DNA of 64,000 nt from DT-110 sp030148525 (GCA_965227445.1 OZ245751.1:4960001-5024000); one strand, 5' to 3'. Shown: positions 7,438-16,387, numbered from the stretch's first letter. Numbers and translations: made by a program. The notes: generated by a model from the letters alone, not told the origin.

Positions 7438-8877
7438 ATGAAACGCCTACGCCTCATCATCTTATTCTCAATGTCCTGCCTCGGACTTTCCGCAGCCGTC
7501 ATCGATGGCTTTGTGTATTACTTCGAATCGGAGGATGGTTTCGACCGCCTCAAATTCAGCTTACCCGACTATTTATCCATGAAACGGTTGACCGAGTACG
7601 CAGGCATTGGTGAGGATGGCTATTTCCGCCTGGAACTCGATCTGCCCGAACCCGTCGAAATGAAATTGTACCAAGGTGGCCGGAACCAGTCGCTGCTCAT
7701 AGGCCCGGACGATAGCCTGCATATCACCTTCGATTACCCCGAATGGACGGAACATGGAGGAGCCGCCCTCGCAATCACCGGCACCGCGGTCGACCGGCAG
7801 TACCGATTGATGCAAATCCAAGATGCTTACGCAGCAGCTTTCCCGGAATTGGACATGTATAAATACGCCGACATCTCCCCGGAAGAAGTACGCAGCCTCT
7901 TGGAGAATCGCCACCAAGATATGCTGACCTTCTGGCGGGGCTGGGATATTCAGGACCCTGTACTCCAGGAATGGGTCGATCACCAGGCTTTCTTCCGGTT
8001 GGTCCCGCTATATTTTAAGTATGCTAACCTCTCGCGCAAGAACCGGGAATCGTTCTTTCCCTCATCGACTTATTTTGACTTCTGGGAGGCTGTGCTACAG
8101 CAGCAGCAAATCAACTTGAGATCATTCAGTTTGCAACGCCTTTGCAGTGTGTATACGAATTATCTCAACTTATCCATGCCTGAAAAACTTGCCGGTCAGT
8201 TGCCTAAGGAAACACCAGAGCGTTTCCATGCATTGATCCGGGCTCAATCACAGCATATTTTACAATTATCTATACCTCAATTGATGAAAGACCGTTTGCT
8301 GGCCCTCCAGCAAGGAAATAATCTGAATTTTAAAATGGGTGTTTCGGGGGTTGATACCGCTTACGCAAAAAGCATCCGAACGCCTTTTTTGCGCAAGCAA
8401 TTACTAGATAAATACATTTCGGCCACCAGTACGGAACCAGCCCTGACCAATGGGTCCGAGCTGGAAATACCGGTTAATACACCTTCACTCATTGAATTCC
8501 TGCACGCAAAATATCCCGGCAAAACCATCCTCATCGACTTTTGGGGTACCTGGTGTGGTAGCTGCCTCAGGGGGATGCGTGAAAAAATGCCGGCGATCGT
8601 CGACCAGTTTCGGGAAAAAGACCTGCAAATAGTATTTGTGGCCTGCCTTTCTCCCCGTTACCAATGGATCAACATCATCAACGAGCTTCCCTATCCAGCT
8701 ACTCATATCAATCTGATCGATCAACAACTAGCCACCTTTACACCGGAATTCGGGCTTAAAGCATTTCCTCAATACACGCTCGTCGACAAGAACGGGCAGA
8801 TGGTCTTCCGTAGAGCCGATTTTCCGGGTCATGGACTGGAGGAGCAGGTGAACGGGCTTTTATCCTCAAAAGACTAA
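7438..8877 (+). CDS. secreted TlpA/ResA-like thioredoxin-fold protein
   Basis: A 479-residue exported protein with a signal peptide (MKRLRLIILFSMSCLGLSAA). The C-terminal 130 residues are a thioredoxin domain with the redox motif W372-C373-G374-S375-C376 in LIDFWGTWCGSC and the cis-Pro region FPQYTLVDK. The large N-terminal part resembles the beta-rich and helical extensions of Bacteroidota TlpA-like proteins. It probably reduces or isomerises disulfides in the periplasm. Monocistronic: its stop codon is inside the long terminator hairpin shared with the convergent gene. Confidence 0.85.
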   Translation: MKRLRLIILFSMSCLGLSAAVIDGFVYYFESEDGFDRLKFSLPDYLSMKRLTEYAGIGEDGYFRLELDLPEPVEMKLYQGGRNQSLLIGPDDSLHITFDYPEWTEHGGAALAITGTAVDRQYRLMQIQDAYAAAFPELDMYKYADISPEEVRSLLENRHQDMLTFWRGWDIQDPVLQEWVDHQAFFRLVPLYFKYANLSRKNRESFFPSSTYFDFWEAVLQQQQINLRSFSLQRLCSVYTNYLNLSMPEKLAGQLPKETPERFHALIRAQSQHILQLSIPQLMKDRLLALQQGNNLNFKMGVSGVDTAYAKSIRTPFLRKQLLDKYISATSTEPALTNGSELEIPVNTPSLIEFLHAKYPGKTILIDFWGTWCGSCLRGMREKMPAIVDQFREKDLQIVFVACLSPRYQWINIINELPYPATHINLIDQQLATFTPEFGLKAFPQYTLVDKNGQMVFRRADFPGHGLEEQVNGLLSSKD

Positions 8878-8942
8878 AGACAATTAGATAACAGATAGAA
8901 GAGTCTGGATCTTCTATCTGTTATCTAACAGTCTTTAGTCTT
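8870..8942. terminator. bidirectional terminator hairpin, 33-base arms
   Basis: The arms AAGACTAAAGAC...ATAACAGATAGAAGA pair with their complement ending GTCTTTAGTCTT, over 33 bases with two mismatches. It lies between two convergent genes and includes the stop codon of the left one. Confidence 0.7.
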
Positions 8943-8952
8943 AACCGGAACC

Positions 8953-10185
8953 CTAATCAGCTGTTGCAACACTTAATCCCCGATCAAAGTCCTCCATCCA
9001 CTCAAAGGTCAACCGGTACAGTAAATCCATGTTAGTCGGGTCATACAGGGACTGATAATTCTTCAACAGTGCCTCACTGAAGGCCGGAAATTGAACGAAG
9101 TTGCGATAGTCACCCATCATACTTTGCACATCGGCAATTACCTGGTGACGGTACTGCTCAGGAAAAGTATCCCAAACGTACAGCACATACATGCCAAAGG
9201 TCATGTACTCCAGGAAGGTACTGTAACTGCTTTCGTATCCCCATTTGCCGGTATTCCATTTTCGCCAGTCGGGCATGGCCGTTTTCAGATCTTCCAAACG
9301 CTGGTCCGTGAAGGGATTGACGTAGTTGTGATCAATCTCGGTGAAGACCACCCGCCCCAGGCGACCCCGCAAAGCGTAGCCGGCCGAATCCATTGCAGGC
9401 AAGTCGGGCAGAGGGGCCGATACAAACATCAGATTTTGCTGGTAGCCCTTCTCCAGTCCTTCCAACGGCATGGTGTTGTGAAAACCACCCGTCAGGGGCG
9501 AGAAGATCACCCGGTACGATTCCACGGTATTCGGGTAGCGGGCTTCCAGCCACTGAAACATATCCTCGAAATCGACGATCTGCGGATAGTTTGCTTCCAG
9601 CTTGGCATAGTACGATTGATGCTCCCGGTAGAAGGACATGAAATCCGTGTCCCGAATAAACCGATTGATCAAACGCACATTTTCCGGGATCAGAAAAGCC
9701 TGCCTCTGAAAAAGTAACGTCAATAGTTTGGGCACCCGGTAATCACGTGTTTTCTGCAAACGGCCCCTGGCATCCAGTTCGTAATTCAGTGATAAAAACC
9801 GGATCGCGTAGTGATTCAGGCCATACTGTTTGGGAGTCAGATAAGCATCCAGTTTTTGTACGAGTGGATGATCGGCGTGTGCTCTGAAATAGCTCTCCAC
9901 GGCTGCCAAATAATCGCCATGGCCACCTCCCCGGTTCAGTACGTTATCGTCCGATTGGAAAGCCTCGGTTAGGGAGCAGGCGATCCACATCAGCTCGTAT
10001 ACGGGAGGCACCTCGGCGGTGAACTGTCCTCGGTACTTATCGACCTGGCGCAGCTTGGGGTAAAACGCATCGTATACGTAGGCTTCTACCTTCGAAGGAT
10101 TAGCGAAATATAAACCAACTAGGATACCTACCATTAGCAGGAGGATGGCCAGGAATCGCCCCGTAACGCGAAGTACTTTTTTCAT
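8953..10185 (-). CDS. secreted or membrane-anchored DUF4932-like protein
   Basis: A 410-residue protein with one N-terminal hydrophobic segment (residues 9-27, RFLAILLLMVGILVGLYFA), so either cleaved or anchored and facing the periplasm. The segment VVFTEIDHNYVNPFTD near residue 290 resembles the E-x-x-H core of DUF4932 proteins, which have been suspected to be metallopeptidase-like; a full HExxH is not present here. Upstream context contains GGFHNTMP. Family naming is from memory of motifs and is moderate. It shares a terminator with the thioredoxin-like gene and is otherwise alone. Confidence 0.6.
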   Translation of the reverse strand: MKKVLRVTGRFLAILLLMVGILVGLYFANPSKVEAYVYDAFYPKLRQVDKYRGQFTAEVPPVYELMWIACSLTEAFQSDDNVLNRGGGHGDYLAAVESYFRAHADHPLVQKLDAYLTPKQYGLNHYAIRFLSLNYELDARGRLQKTRDYRVPKLLTLLFQRQAFLIPENVRLINRFIRDTDFMSFYREHQSYYAKLEANYPQIVDFEDMFQWLEARYPNTVESYRVIFSPLTGGFHNTMPLEGLEKGYQQNLMFVSAPLPDLPAMDSAGYALRGRLGRVVFTEIDHNYVNPFTDQRLEDLKTAMPDWRKWNTGKWGYESSYSTFLEYMTFGMYVLYVWDTFPEQYRHQVIADVQSMMGDYRNFVQFPAFSEALLKNYQSLYDPTNMDLLYRLTFEWMEDFDRGLSVATAD

Positions 10186-10308
10186 GTCGTGTTTTTTGTG
10201 ATTGATTTGCCAGCAAAACTATAGGCTATTCCCATAGCTCGCTGGCAAAAGCCACGACTGGCAGGGGTTTGGGACGAACGGGAAGGTCCCGGGATGAGTG
10301 GTTAATTT

Positions 10309-11214
10309 TCAGGGACGAATCGCGGTCGATCCGGAGGATCGACCACCAATACTCTCCAGCACTTCTTTTGAGCGGGAGCGGCTTACCGGAATGGGGTCCG
10401 CAACGCCATCCAGATGCAGCTGGTATCCCTGGGCATTGCCGGTTACTTCCCGTACCTGTTCCACATTGACTACGTAGGACCGATGTACCCGCAGGAATGG
10501 CGGTGAAGCCAGCGATTCTGCCACTTTTTTCAGGGTGTTGCGGATGACCTCCCGTCGCATCTGATCCTCGATACGGTAATGGATCTCCACGTAGTTCATG
10601 GCCGCCGCAACGTAGTAGACCCGATCGGCCGGGACCTCCAATTGAATATCACCTTGTTCATCCGGAAAGGTGACCCCCATCCTTTTTTTGGCGAAAGCCG
10701 CATCCGGACGCTGTGCATTGACCACCTCGGCTCCGGCTAAATGCAATCGCAACTGTCGGATATAGTCGATCAGCACAAAGGCGGTCAGGGGGAAAATACC
10801 GATGGACGCTGCGATCCCCGAAAAGTACCAGAACTGACTCCAGTAAAAGGTATACCCGAAATACCAATTGAGGTATACGAAACTGCAAATAATGGCGATA
10901 AAAAAACTGACCAGCAGCCAGATTAAATGCTTCCCAACTGTCCATCCGCTTTCGCGAAAAAGTCGGGGCAACAATCGGGGCAGACCAAAGCGCATAAAGG
11001 CTAATACCGCAACCGTGATCACCCCGTAACCGGCCAGGAAGAGATTTTTATTGGGGTCCGTCTCGGTATAGGTATCCCCCGGCTGAAAAATGATCAGAAA
11101 CCCGGATACGAACAATCCCGATCCCAGAATAAAAAGGAGATCAGTACGCAATGTCCGGCGCAGCGGATAGGGTTCGCGGAAGTAGTTTCGCAATGCAGAT
11201 TGGGTTTTGATCAA
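10309..11214 (-). CDS. membrane-anchored LytTR-type transcription regulator
   Basis: A 301-residue protein with four hydrophobic segments in the first 150 residues (near 25-45, 62-80, 95-115 and 125-150) and a C-terminal LytTR DNA-binding domain. The domain is recognised by YYVAAAMNYVEIHYR, PFLRVHRSYVVNV and PIPVSRSR. Such one-component membrane LytTR proteins are common in Bacteroidota; the signal is usually unknown. It is divergent from the Cys-rich peptide gene at 11359, sharing a 144-base AT-rich promoter region, which makes that pair a possible target or signal source. Confidence 0.88.
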   Translation of the reverse strand: MIKTQSALRNYFREPYPLRRTLRTDLLFILGSGLFVSGFLIIFQPGDTYTETDPNKNLFLAGYGVITVAVLAFMRFGLPRLLPRLFRESGWTVGKHLIWLLVSFFIAIICSFVYLNWYFGYTFYWSQFWYFSGIAASIGIFPLTAFVLIDYIRQLRLHLAGAEVVNAQRPDAAFAKKRMGVTFPDEQGDIQLEVPADRVYYVAAAMNYVEIHYRIEDQMRREVIRNTLKKVAESLASPPFLRVHRSYVVNVEQVREVTGNAQGYQLHLDGVADPIPVSRSRSKEVLESIGGRSSGSTAIRP

Positions 11215-11358
11215 ACATAGGAAGAAAACCCGACACTACCCTTAACCCCGGTTTCTCACCGGAAATTGAACTAGGTTATCACTTTTTTATTTAACCGATT
11301 TACTTTCTAAAAAAATACATAAATTGAAAAATATTATTCATCACCTAAATCCTTTTTT

Positions 11359-11634
11359 ATGAAAAAAACTGTGCGACATTTTTTCTTAATATTTGGTTTT
11401 GTGCTAGCTACCACCTGTCTTCAGGCATTGGAGTGTACTGGAGCCTGTCCATCCGGCTGTAGCTCTTGGGGAATGGTCTATGAAGTGGATAATAATTGTA
11501 AAGTAATACAATTCTCTTCCGTTCACCTTTATCCTGATGGATCAATGTCATTTATGACCCAATCTTCTAATCCAGAATTTCTTGGAATGGACGCTGAAGC
11601 ATTAGGCTGTAGTTGTGGCGGTCCAATTCAATAA
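11359..11634 (+). CDS. small secreted cysteine-rich protein
   Basis: A 91-residue protein with a signal peptide ending near residue 22 (LATTCLQA). The mature chain of about 68 residues has six cysteines in the pattern CTGACPSGC, a middle NNCK and a terminal GCSCGGPIQ, suggesting disulfides or metal binding. I know of no matching family. The next gene, a lipoprotein, starts 21 bases later. Both genes and their leader are clearly more AT-rich than their neighbours, which may mean recent acquisition. It could be a secreted signal, toxin or structural peptide; none is shown. Confidence 0.7.
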   Translation: MKKTVRHFFLIFGFVLATTCLQALECTGACPSGCSSWGMVYEVDNNCKVIQFSSVHLYPDGSMSFMTQSSNPEFLGMDAEALGCSCGGPIQ

Positions 11635-11655
11635 TTAAATTAAAAATGAAGAAGT

Positions 11656-12282
11656 ATGAAATATTACAAAACCCTATTTTCATTTTTCGTCTTTGGGATC
11701 ATTGTTAGTTGCAGTAGTCAAGAAGATTTGTCTGAAGATCTTTACTCTAGAGAAACGCAATTCATGACTGGCGCAGTTCCCGGAGGAACGCATTTCCCCT
11801 ATGCATTTTCAATGAATTCATTAGCCGATGGGAAGCCATTGTTAAGCACCGAATTCCTGAAAGCGGTGCAACAAAACTCACCGGCTAATGCTATGGATAA
11901 CTGGTTAGACCTGCACCAAATCGGTCAAAAAACCCTAAATAATATCTATAGCCTCAAAGAAGAGGAATCGGTATATCGAGTAAATACCGAAATTGTAGGT
12001 CTGACTATGCTTGATCAATACCTGGCAGGTTTACCAGAAACGGACCAGGTAAAAACGACGACTATTTATTACCTGGAAAAACTAGAATCCGTTGCTTCAA
12101 ATACCGAATTACCAATTGTTCTGTCATCTTTTTTTGGTGTGCAAGAGGCAATGGATAATCCGATAAAAAAACGCCTTATCACCTTTTATAATGTAGCTCT
12201 GCAAGAAGCAATCCAACAAGAAGAAGATTCAAAAGAAGCTAAAAGTCTTAAAAAACTAAAAAGAAAGTTGGCTTCAATGTAA
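11656..12282 (+). CDS. lipoprotein of unknown function
   Basis: A 208-residue protein with a type II signal peptide: hydrophobic core then lipobox GIIVSC, so lipidated at Cys19 and attached to the outer membrane or inner leaflet. The mature part is mainly helical and ends in a Lys-rich tail (KSLKKLKRKLASM). There are no recognised motifs. It sits 21 bases after the Cys-rich peptide gene, followed by a strong terminator, so the two form a transcription unit and may work together. Confidence 0.7.
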   Translation: MKYYKTLFSFFVFGIIVSCSSQEDLSEDLYSRETQFMTGAVPGGTHFPYAFSMNSLADGKPLLSTEFLKAVQQNSPANAMDNWLDLHQIGQKTLNNIYSLKEEESVYRVNTEIVGLTMLDQYLAGLPETDQVKTTTIYYLEKLESVASNTELPIVLSSFFGVQEAMDNPIKKRLITFYNVALQEAIQQEEDSKEAKSLKKLKRKLASM

Positions 12283-12303
12283 AGCTTAACTTATATCAAA
12301 CGA

Positions 12304-12342
12304 AACCCCGGGCCAGCACACTGACCCGGGGTTCTCTTTTTT
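12304..12342 (+). terminator. rho-independent terminator
   Basis: The stem AACCCCGGG-CAG pairs with CTG-CCCGGGGTT and is followed by CTCTTTTTT. It lies just after the AT-rich peptide/lipoprotein pair. Confidence 0.85.
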
Positions 12343-12398
12343 GCGCAAAGTTCTGTACCTCCATCAGAGCCAACGCTGACACCTGATGCCCGTCCATG

Positions 12399-12941
12399 TT
12401 ATCCTCTCTTTTTTCTCTTGATCTGCCCCAATAGCTTAGCCGTATGGGTTGAAGCATCGGCAACATATACCCACTTCCCGTTGGGGTTCCTATGCCAGAG
12501 ACCTCTTCTTTTCCTGAGATAGGAGGAATGCTCGGCTATCGCTTTTCGCATACTGGAGGTCATTAATGATTGGCTGTCCTTGCTGCCGCCATCGTTGCCG
12601 GAGCCGTTATCTTTACCACCGGTATCGGGATTGTCTTTACCGCCGGTACCTGGATTTTCCTGGTCGTCACCGGAACCCGGATTTTGTTCGCCGGGTTCTT
12701 TAGGCTCGAGGTCATCGGCTTTCCGGATTAATTCCCGGCAGGTTTCCGGAAACTCCGCACAGTCGACCCAGGTGTCGCTGCCTGCGGTTACCACACCCTG
12801 TTTACCTTCATTGGCCCTGGGCCAATAAGTGGTACCATTTGAATAATGAGTTGACCCGTCGGGATGAACTCGCTGCGCAAAGAGGAATACGGGGAATATT
12901 ATCAGGCTTATGAAAAAGCCATTTTTTATAATTCGTTTCAT
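12399..12941 (-). CDS. secreted protein with VDC-EFPE-C motif, paralogue B
   Basis: A 180-residue exported protein (signal peptide ending FLFAQ). It has three parts: an N-terminal region with WVDCAEFPETCRELI, a Gly/Asp/Asn/Pro-rich linker (repeated GGKDNPDTGGKDN-like units), and a basic C-terminal region with NPNGKWVYV. The gene upstream at 12954-13451 has the same three parts with VDCEEFPEICDKI and SNGKWIQV, so the two are tandem paralogues 12 bases apart. The paired cysteines four to six residues apart may form a disulfide. I do not recognise the family; function unknown. Confidence 0.72.
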   Translation of the reverse strand: MKRIIKNGFFISLIIFPVFLFAQRVHPDGSTHYSNGTTYWPRANEGKQGVVTAGSDTWVDCAEFPETCRELIRKADDLEPKEPGEQNPGSGDDQENPGTGGKDNPDTGGKDNGSGNDGGSKDSQSLMTSSMRKAIAEHSSYLRKRRGLWHRNPNGKWVYVADASTHTAKLLGQIKRKKRG

Positions 12942-12953
12942 TTGTTCTGAATT

Positions 12954-13451
12954 TTAAACACCAAATACTTTTCGTATAAATTCACGAGGACTGTCAACTT
13001 GAATCCATTTCCCATTCGAGCCCTTACGGGTTATTCCTTTCAAACCAAGCTGGTCAATTTTCCTGATTTCCTGGGATATCCAGGAAGGAACATCACCCCA
13101 GGCCATGCTCTGTTTTTTCTTCTTTTTCTTCTTCTTGTCTTTATTTCCCCCTCCATCTGACCCGTCGGTGTCTTCATCTGGGTTGATTGGCGGAACCGGC
13201 TTCGGTTTGGGCTTTGGTTTAAATTTATCCCGGATCTTATCGCAGATTTCCGGAAATTCTTCACAATCCACGTGGGTTTCTACATCATCCTGGGACTCGT
13301 TCACCGTGAAAAGATTTCTGCCGGCATCATAAATAGTGGTGTTTTTGGGTCCGGGATACTTGTCTACACCCTGGCCCTGAAGTAATGGAAGGGAAAAGAA
13401 GGAGACCAAAAGGTATAGTATGACTCCTTTATCGATACAATATCGCTTCAT
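12954..13451 (-). CDS. secreted protein with VDC-EFPE-C motif, paralogue A
   Basis: A 165-residue exported protein with a signal peptide ending near LLQGQG. The motif VDCEEFPEICDKI is followed by a Pro/Lys linker (KPKPKPKPVPP), an acidic stretch, a run of nine Lys encoded by a homopurine tract, and a C-terminal region with SNGKWIQVDSPREF. It is the first gene of the tandem pair. A 26-bp perfect palindrome lies about 100 bases upstream and may regulate the pair. The unequal linkers and conserved ends suggest two functional modules joined by a flexible spacer. Confidence 0.72.
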   Translation of the reverse strand: MKRYCIDKGVILYLLVSFFSLPLLQGQGVDKYPGPKNTTIYDAGRNLFTVNESQDDVETHVDCEEFPEICDKIRDKFKPKPKPKPVPPINPDEDTDGSDGGGNKDKKKKKKKKQSMAWGDVPSWISQEIRKIDQLGLKGITRKGSNGKWIQVDSPREFIRKVFGV

Positions 13452-13553
13452 GATATATGGATTTACGGTGAAAAAATGCCGACTGCGGACTATCGTTTGG
13501 GATATCCGTCAGGTAGCAGGAACACCAATAAAATTAGGAGATGTTGGGGTGGG

Positions 13554-13579
13554 AAAAATCAACCGATCGGTTGATTTTT
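13554..13579. promoter_or_regulatory. 26-bp perfect palindrome, possible operator
   Basis: AAAAATCAACCGA followed by its exact complement. It lies about 100 bases before the first of the two secreted paralogues. It may equally act as a hairpin: the arms end in A5 and T5. A run of ten C follows at 13613-13622. Confidence 0.45.
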
Positions 13580-13639
13580 GAGCAGGATCGTATAAAATTC
13601 AGAGCTTTTCCGCCCCCCCCCCGGATAGGTGGCAGAAAT

Positions 13640-13679
13640 GAAAACGCCCTTCACAGAAGCAAGCTGCGAAGGGCGTTTC
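13640..13679. terminator. terminator hairpin after the metalloprotease gene
   Basis: GAAAACGCCCTTC pairs with GAAGGGCGTTTC across a 15-base loop. It is located 20 to 60 bases beyond the stop of the gene at 13701. Confidence 0.7.
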
Positions 13680-13700
13680 TTTTATTAATATCAGGTGTGC

Positions 13701-16163
13701 CTAATGAAAACCACCGCAACCAATGTGCAATCCTCCGGACCCGATAGGACTACCATCCGGCATCGGTGGCATGGCCGGTAACTGATAGTTCTCAGGATCA
13801 GCCTGGAAGCGAGTGAATTGTTGACCCAGATACATAATATGGGCACGGACGATTTGGTCCTCGTCATCATTGGCGTCAAGCTCACTCACCATACCAGCCA
13901 TTTCCTGCATAAAAGCTTGCGCTTGCGCCAGGGCTACCGCGGAAACTTGCTGCATAATGTCGCGGTCGCCAGCCAGACGAAGCATATGCTGAAACAGTAG
14001 CTTCTGGACCATCATAGTCAACTCCTGATGATAAACCGAAGCGTTTGGATCGAGGGTTACACCCCGCCAGGCTTTTTCCATAACCGCGGTGAGCGGAGGA
14101 TGCTCCGCGGAGCGCGCATGCTGCTCCACGATCCGGGTCAGGCGCTGGGCATTCAGCATGAAGCTGATCGTATGGTTGGCCGAGCTCTCCGCCGCACCGA
14201 TCGGATCAAACGTAAGCCCCGTATGGATGCGGAATAATTCACGGTCGCGCCGGTAACCGATGGGTTGGGGCGGAATCAGCTCGATCACCTCTTCCGGCAG
14301 TGCCAGGAAGTCGGGCTGGAGAGTCATCAGCAGGGCGTCCAGGGCATCCATCTGTGCCGCTACGGGTACCATTTCGTTAGTGGGCTGGCCGTCACCGCGC
14401 ACAGCGTAGGAGTAGTTGACACCTCCGAGGACTTTGGAAACAGCCTCCACCTGATAACGGTGCGCCAGATACAGCGGCACCAGTACCCGCTCCAAATCGG
14501 CCATGGGCGTTCCTTCGGGAATATTAGTCTCATCGAAAGAGGCCAGTGCAGTTTCCCGAACATCGCTCAGACGCTTGAGTTCCGCAACAGCGGAAGCACC
14601 ATTATCCCACAAGTGTCCATCGGGATGTGCTCCGGAAGGCGGACGCGCATCGCTGTCCGACATATACTTCAGCCCCATTTCATTGTTTTCCGCCAAAATG
14701 TCGCGGAGTGCTTCTTTCTCATCGGTTCCTTCCGGAAAATCCTGGTAGCCGTAGAGAATAGTTCGCTTATCCCACTCTCCAATGCCGGTATCGTAGGCCT
14801 GGCTGAAGTCGATTTCGCCGCCATCGTCGACGGTGATGTAAGGGTGTGGATAATCCATGACGGAGGCCCGGTCGTTAACGCTGGCCGCAAAGTTGTGTGC
14901 CAAACCAATGGTGTGTCCCACCTCGTGGGCTGATAGCTGGCGCAGTCGGGCAAGGGCCATCTGTAACAGGCGTGGATCAGCTTCCTCTCCGTTCTCGTAA
15001 GCATCGACCAGACCCTGCGCGATGAGGAAGTCCTGGCGCACCCGCAGCGACCCTAGCAACACGTGGCCTTTAATGATCTCGCCGGTGCGCGGATCGGTCA
15101 CGGAGCTTCCGTACGACCAGCCGCGCGTGCTGCGGTGTACCCAGTTGATCACATTGTAGCGTACATCCATGGGATCGGCATCGGGTGGCAGTACCTCCAC
15201 CTGGAAGGCATCCTTATACCCGGCGGCTTCGAAAGCCTGATTCCACCAGCTGGCACCTTCGATCAGTGCACTGCGAATGGGTTCGGGGGCGCCGCGGTCC
15301 AGATAGTATACGATGGGCTCCACCGCCTCGCTTACGGCTGCCTCCGGATTCTTTTTCTCGAGGCGGTGGCGGCGAATGAATCGCTTCACCAGGGACTGAT
15401 CGATAGGCGTTGCGTAATCCTGGTAACTCAGGGCGTTGTATCCGGAGCGGGGGTCGTAGACCCGCGGCTCGTAGTTATCGTCGGGTAATTCCACGAAGGA
15501 GTGGTGCATACGCACCGTCACTGCTTCGGCAGAAGGCGTTACCGAACGCAGGTAGCGCCCGCGCGGATCACCCTGCAGGGTTACCATAGCTTCGAATTCG
15601 CTGTTCTTCGGAAAATTCTTGGTACGGTCCAGGTAGATGGCCGAGCGACTGGCATCGACCCGGTAGCTGCCCTCACCTCCCCGCTGCAGCCGGTTGGCTA
15701 CGCCATGGGCATCGCGCAACAGGAAGGGCGTAAGGTCAATCAGGGCCTTGCCATCCACCATTTCTTCGGCGGTAAAGCCCCAGATAACGGACTGGGCAAA
15801 AGCCTCTTCCACCGATTGGCGTTCATCGGCATTATCACTTACCGCCCGGTAGCTGTAATTGGGCTGGACCAGCATCACCTTGGGGCCGCTGCGAATAAAT
15901 TTCACCACCCGCGTATCACCCAGCTGATTGCGGTCCAGACCAATATCGTTGGATCCTATGCCTGCAGGCAGGGAGTTGACGTACAGAAATTCTTCGTCGA
16001 AACGATCTACCTCCAACCAGATCTTGCCGGATTCCTCATCCCAGTGGAAGTCGAAATAGCCCTCGTAGGCCGTCATGCCATCAGTTTTTTCCTCAATGGC
16101 ATCCTGCCCCGTCAGAGGCACTAATAATCCCAGAACAAAAAGCAGAAAGAGTGTTTGTCGCAT
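13701..16163 (-). CDS. secreted zinc metalloprotease, DUF5117/DUF5118 type
   Basis: An 820-residue exported metzincin-like protease. The start at 16163 is chosen because a signal peptide (MRQTLFLLFVLGLLVPLTGQ) begins there; the frame is open 16 codons further up. Zinc ligands are in H413-E-V-G-H417-TIGLA-H423, the extended HExxHxxGxxH motif. The N-terminal region with VWGFTAEEM and the mid part GRYLRSVTPSAEAV match the DUF5118/DUF5117 architecture common in Bacteroidota. It probably degrades peptides outside the inner membrane. The C-terminal end is unusual, Gly/His/Cys-rich (GGLHIGCGGFH). Confidence 0.9.
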   Translation of the reverse strand: MRQTLFLLFVLGLLVPLTGQDAIEEKTDGMTAYEGYFDFHWDEESGKIWLEVDRFDEEFLYVNSLPAGIGSNDIGLDRNQLGDTRVVKFIRSGPKVMLVQPNYSYRAVSDNADERQSVEEAFAQSVIWGFTAEEMVDGKALIDLTPFLLRDAHGVANRLQRGGEGSYRVDASRSAIYLDRTKNFPKNSEFEAMVTLQGDPRGRYLRSVTPSAEAVTVRMHHSFVELPDDNYEPRVYDPRSGYNALSYQDYATPIDQSLVKRFIRRHRLEKKNPEAAVSEAVEPIVYYLDRGAPEPIRSALIEGASWWNQAFEAAGYKDAFQVEVLPPDADPMDVRYNVINWVHRSTRGWSYGSSVTDPRTGEIIKGHVLLGSLRVRQDFLIAQGLVDAYENGEEADPRLLQMALARLRQLSAHEVGHTIGLAHNFAASVNDRASVMDYPHPYITVDDGGEIDFSQAYDTGIGEWDKRTILYGYQDFPEGTDEKEALRDILAENNEMGLKYMSDSDARPPSGAHPDGHLWDNGASAVAELKRLSDVRETALASFDETNIPEGTPMADLERVLVPLYLAHRYQVEAVSKVLGGVNYSYAVRGDGQPTNEMVPVAAQMDALDALLMTLQPDFLALPEEVIELIPPQPIGYRRDRELFRIHTGLTFDPIGAAESSANHTISFMLNAQRLTRIVEQHARSAEHPPLTAVMEKAWRGVTLDPNASVYHQELTMMVQKLLFQHMLRLAGDRDIMQQVSAVALAQAQAFMQEMAGMVSELDANDDEDQIVRAHIMYLGQQFTRFQADPENYQLPAMPPMPDGSPIGSGGLHIGCGGFH

Positions 16164-16387
16164 AGTTTGGTTCTTTTTGTCCTGAATATAATCAATTGCC
16201 AACAACCTCATCTATGCATTAATTATCGTTATTAACAACCTTTTAACGGCCTCCGATAACCAGATTAAGAAACCTTTAAGTATCCCCCGTTTTTTTCTTA
16301 GGGAGGCTTTTAGGAACTTAAGAACCCAAAGCACCTTCTTTGTATTTACTATACAGAGCAGGCTTTCGCCAAAATTATACCGCAACC

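Noticed and set aside
13541..13747. Open frame of 68 codons over the palindrome and C-run
   Set aside because: It spans a terminator hairpin and the end of the metalloprotease gene; no coding character.
14265..14933. 222-codon plus-strand frame inside the metalloprotease gene
   Set aside because: Antisense shadow; the minus strand has the zinc motif and signal peptide.
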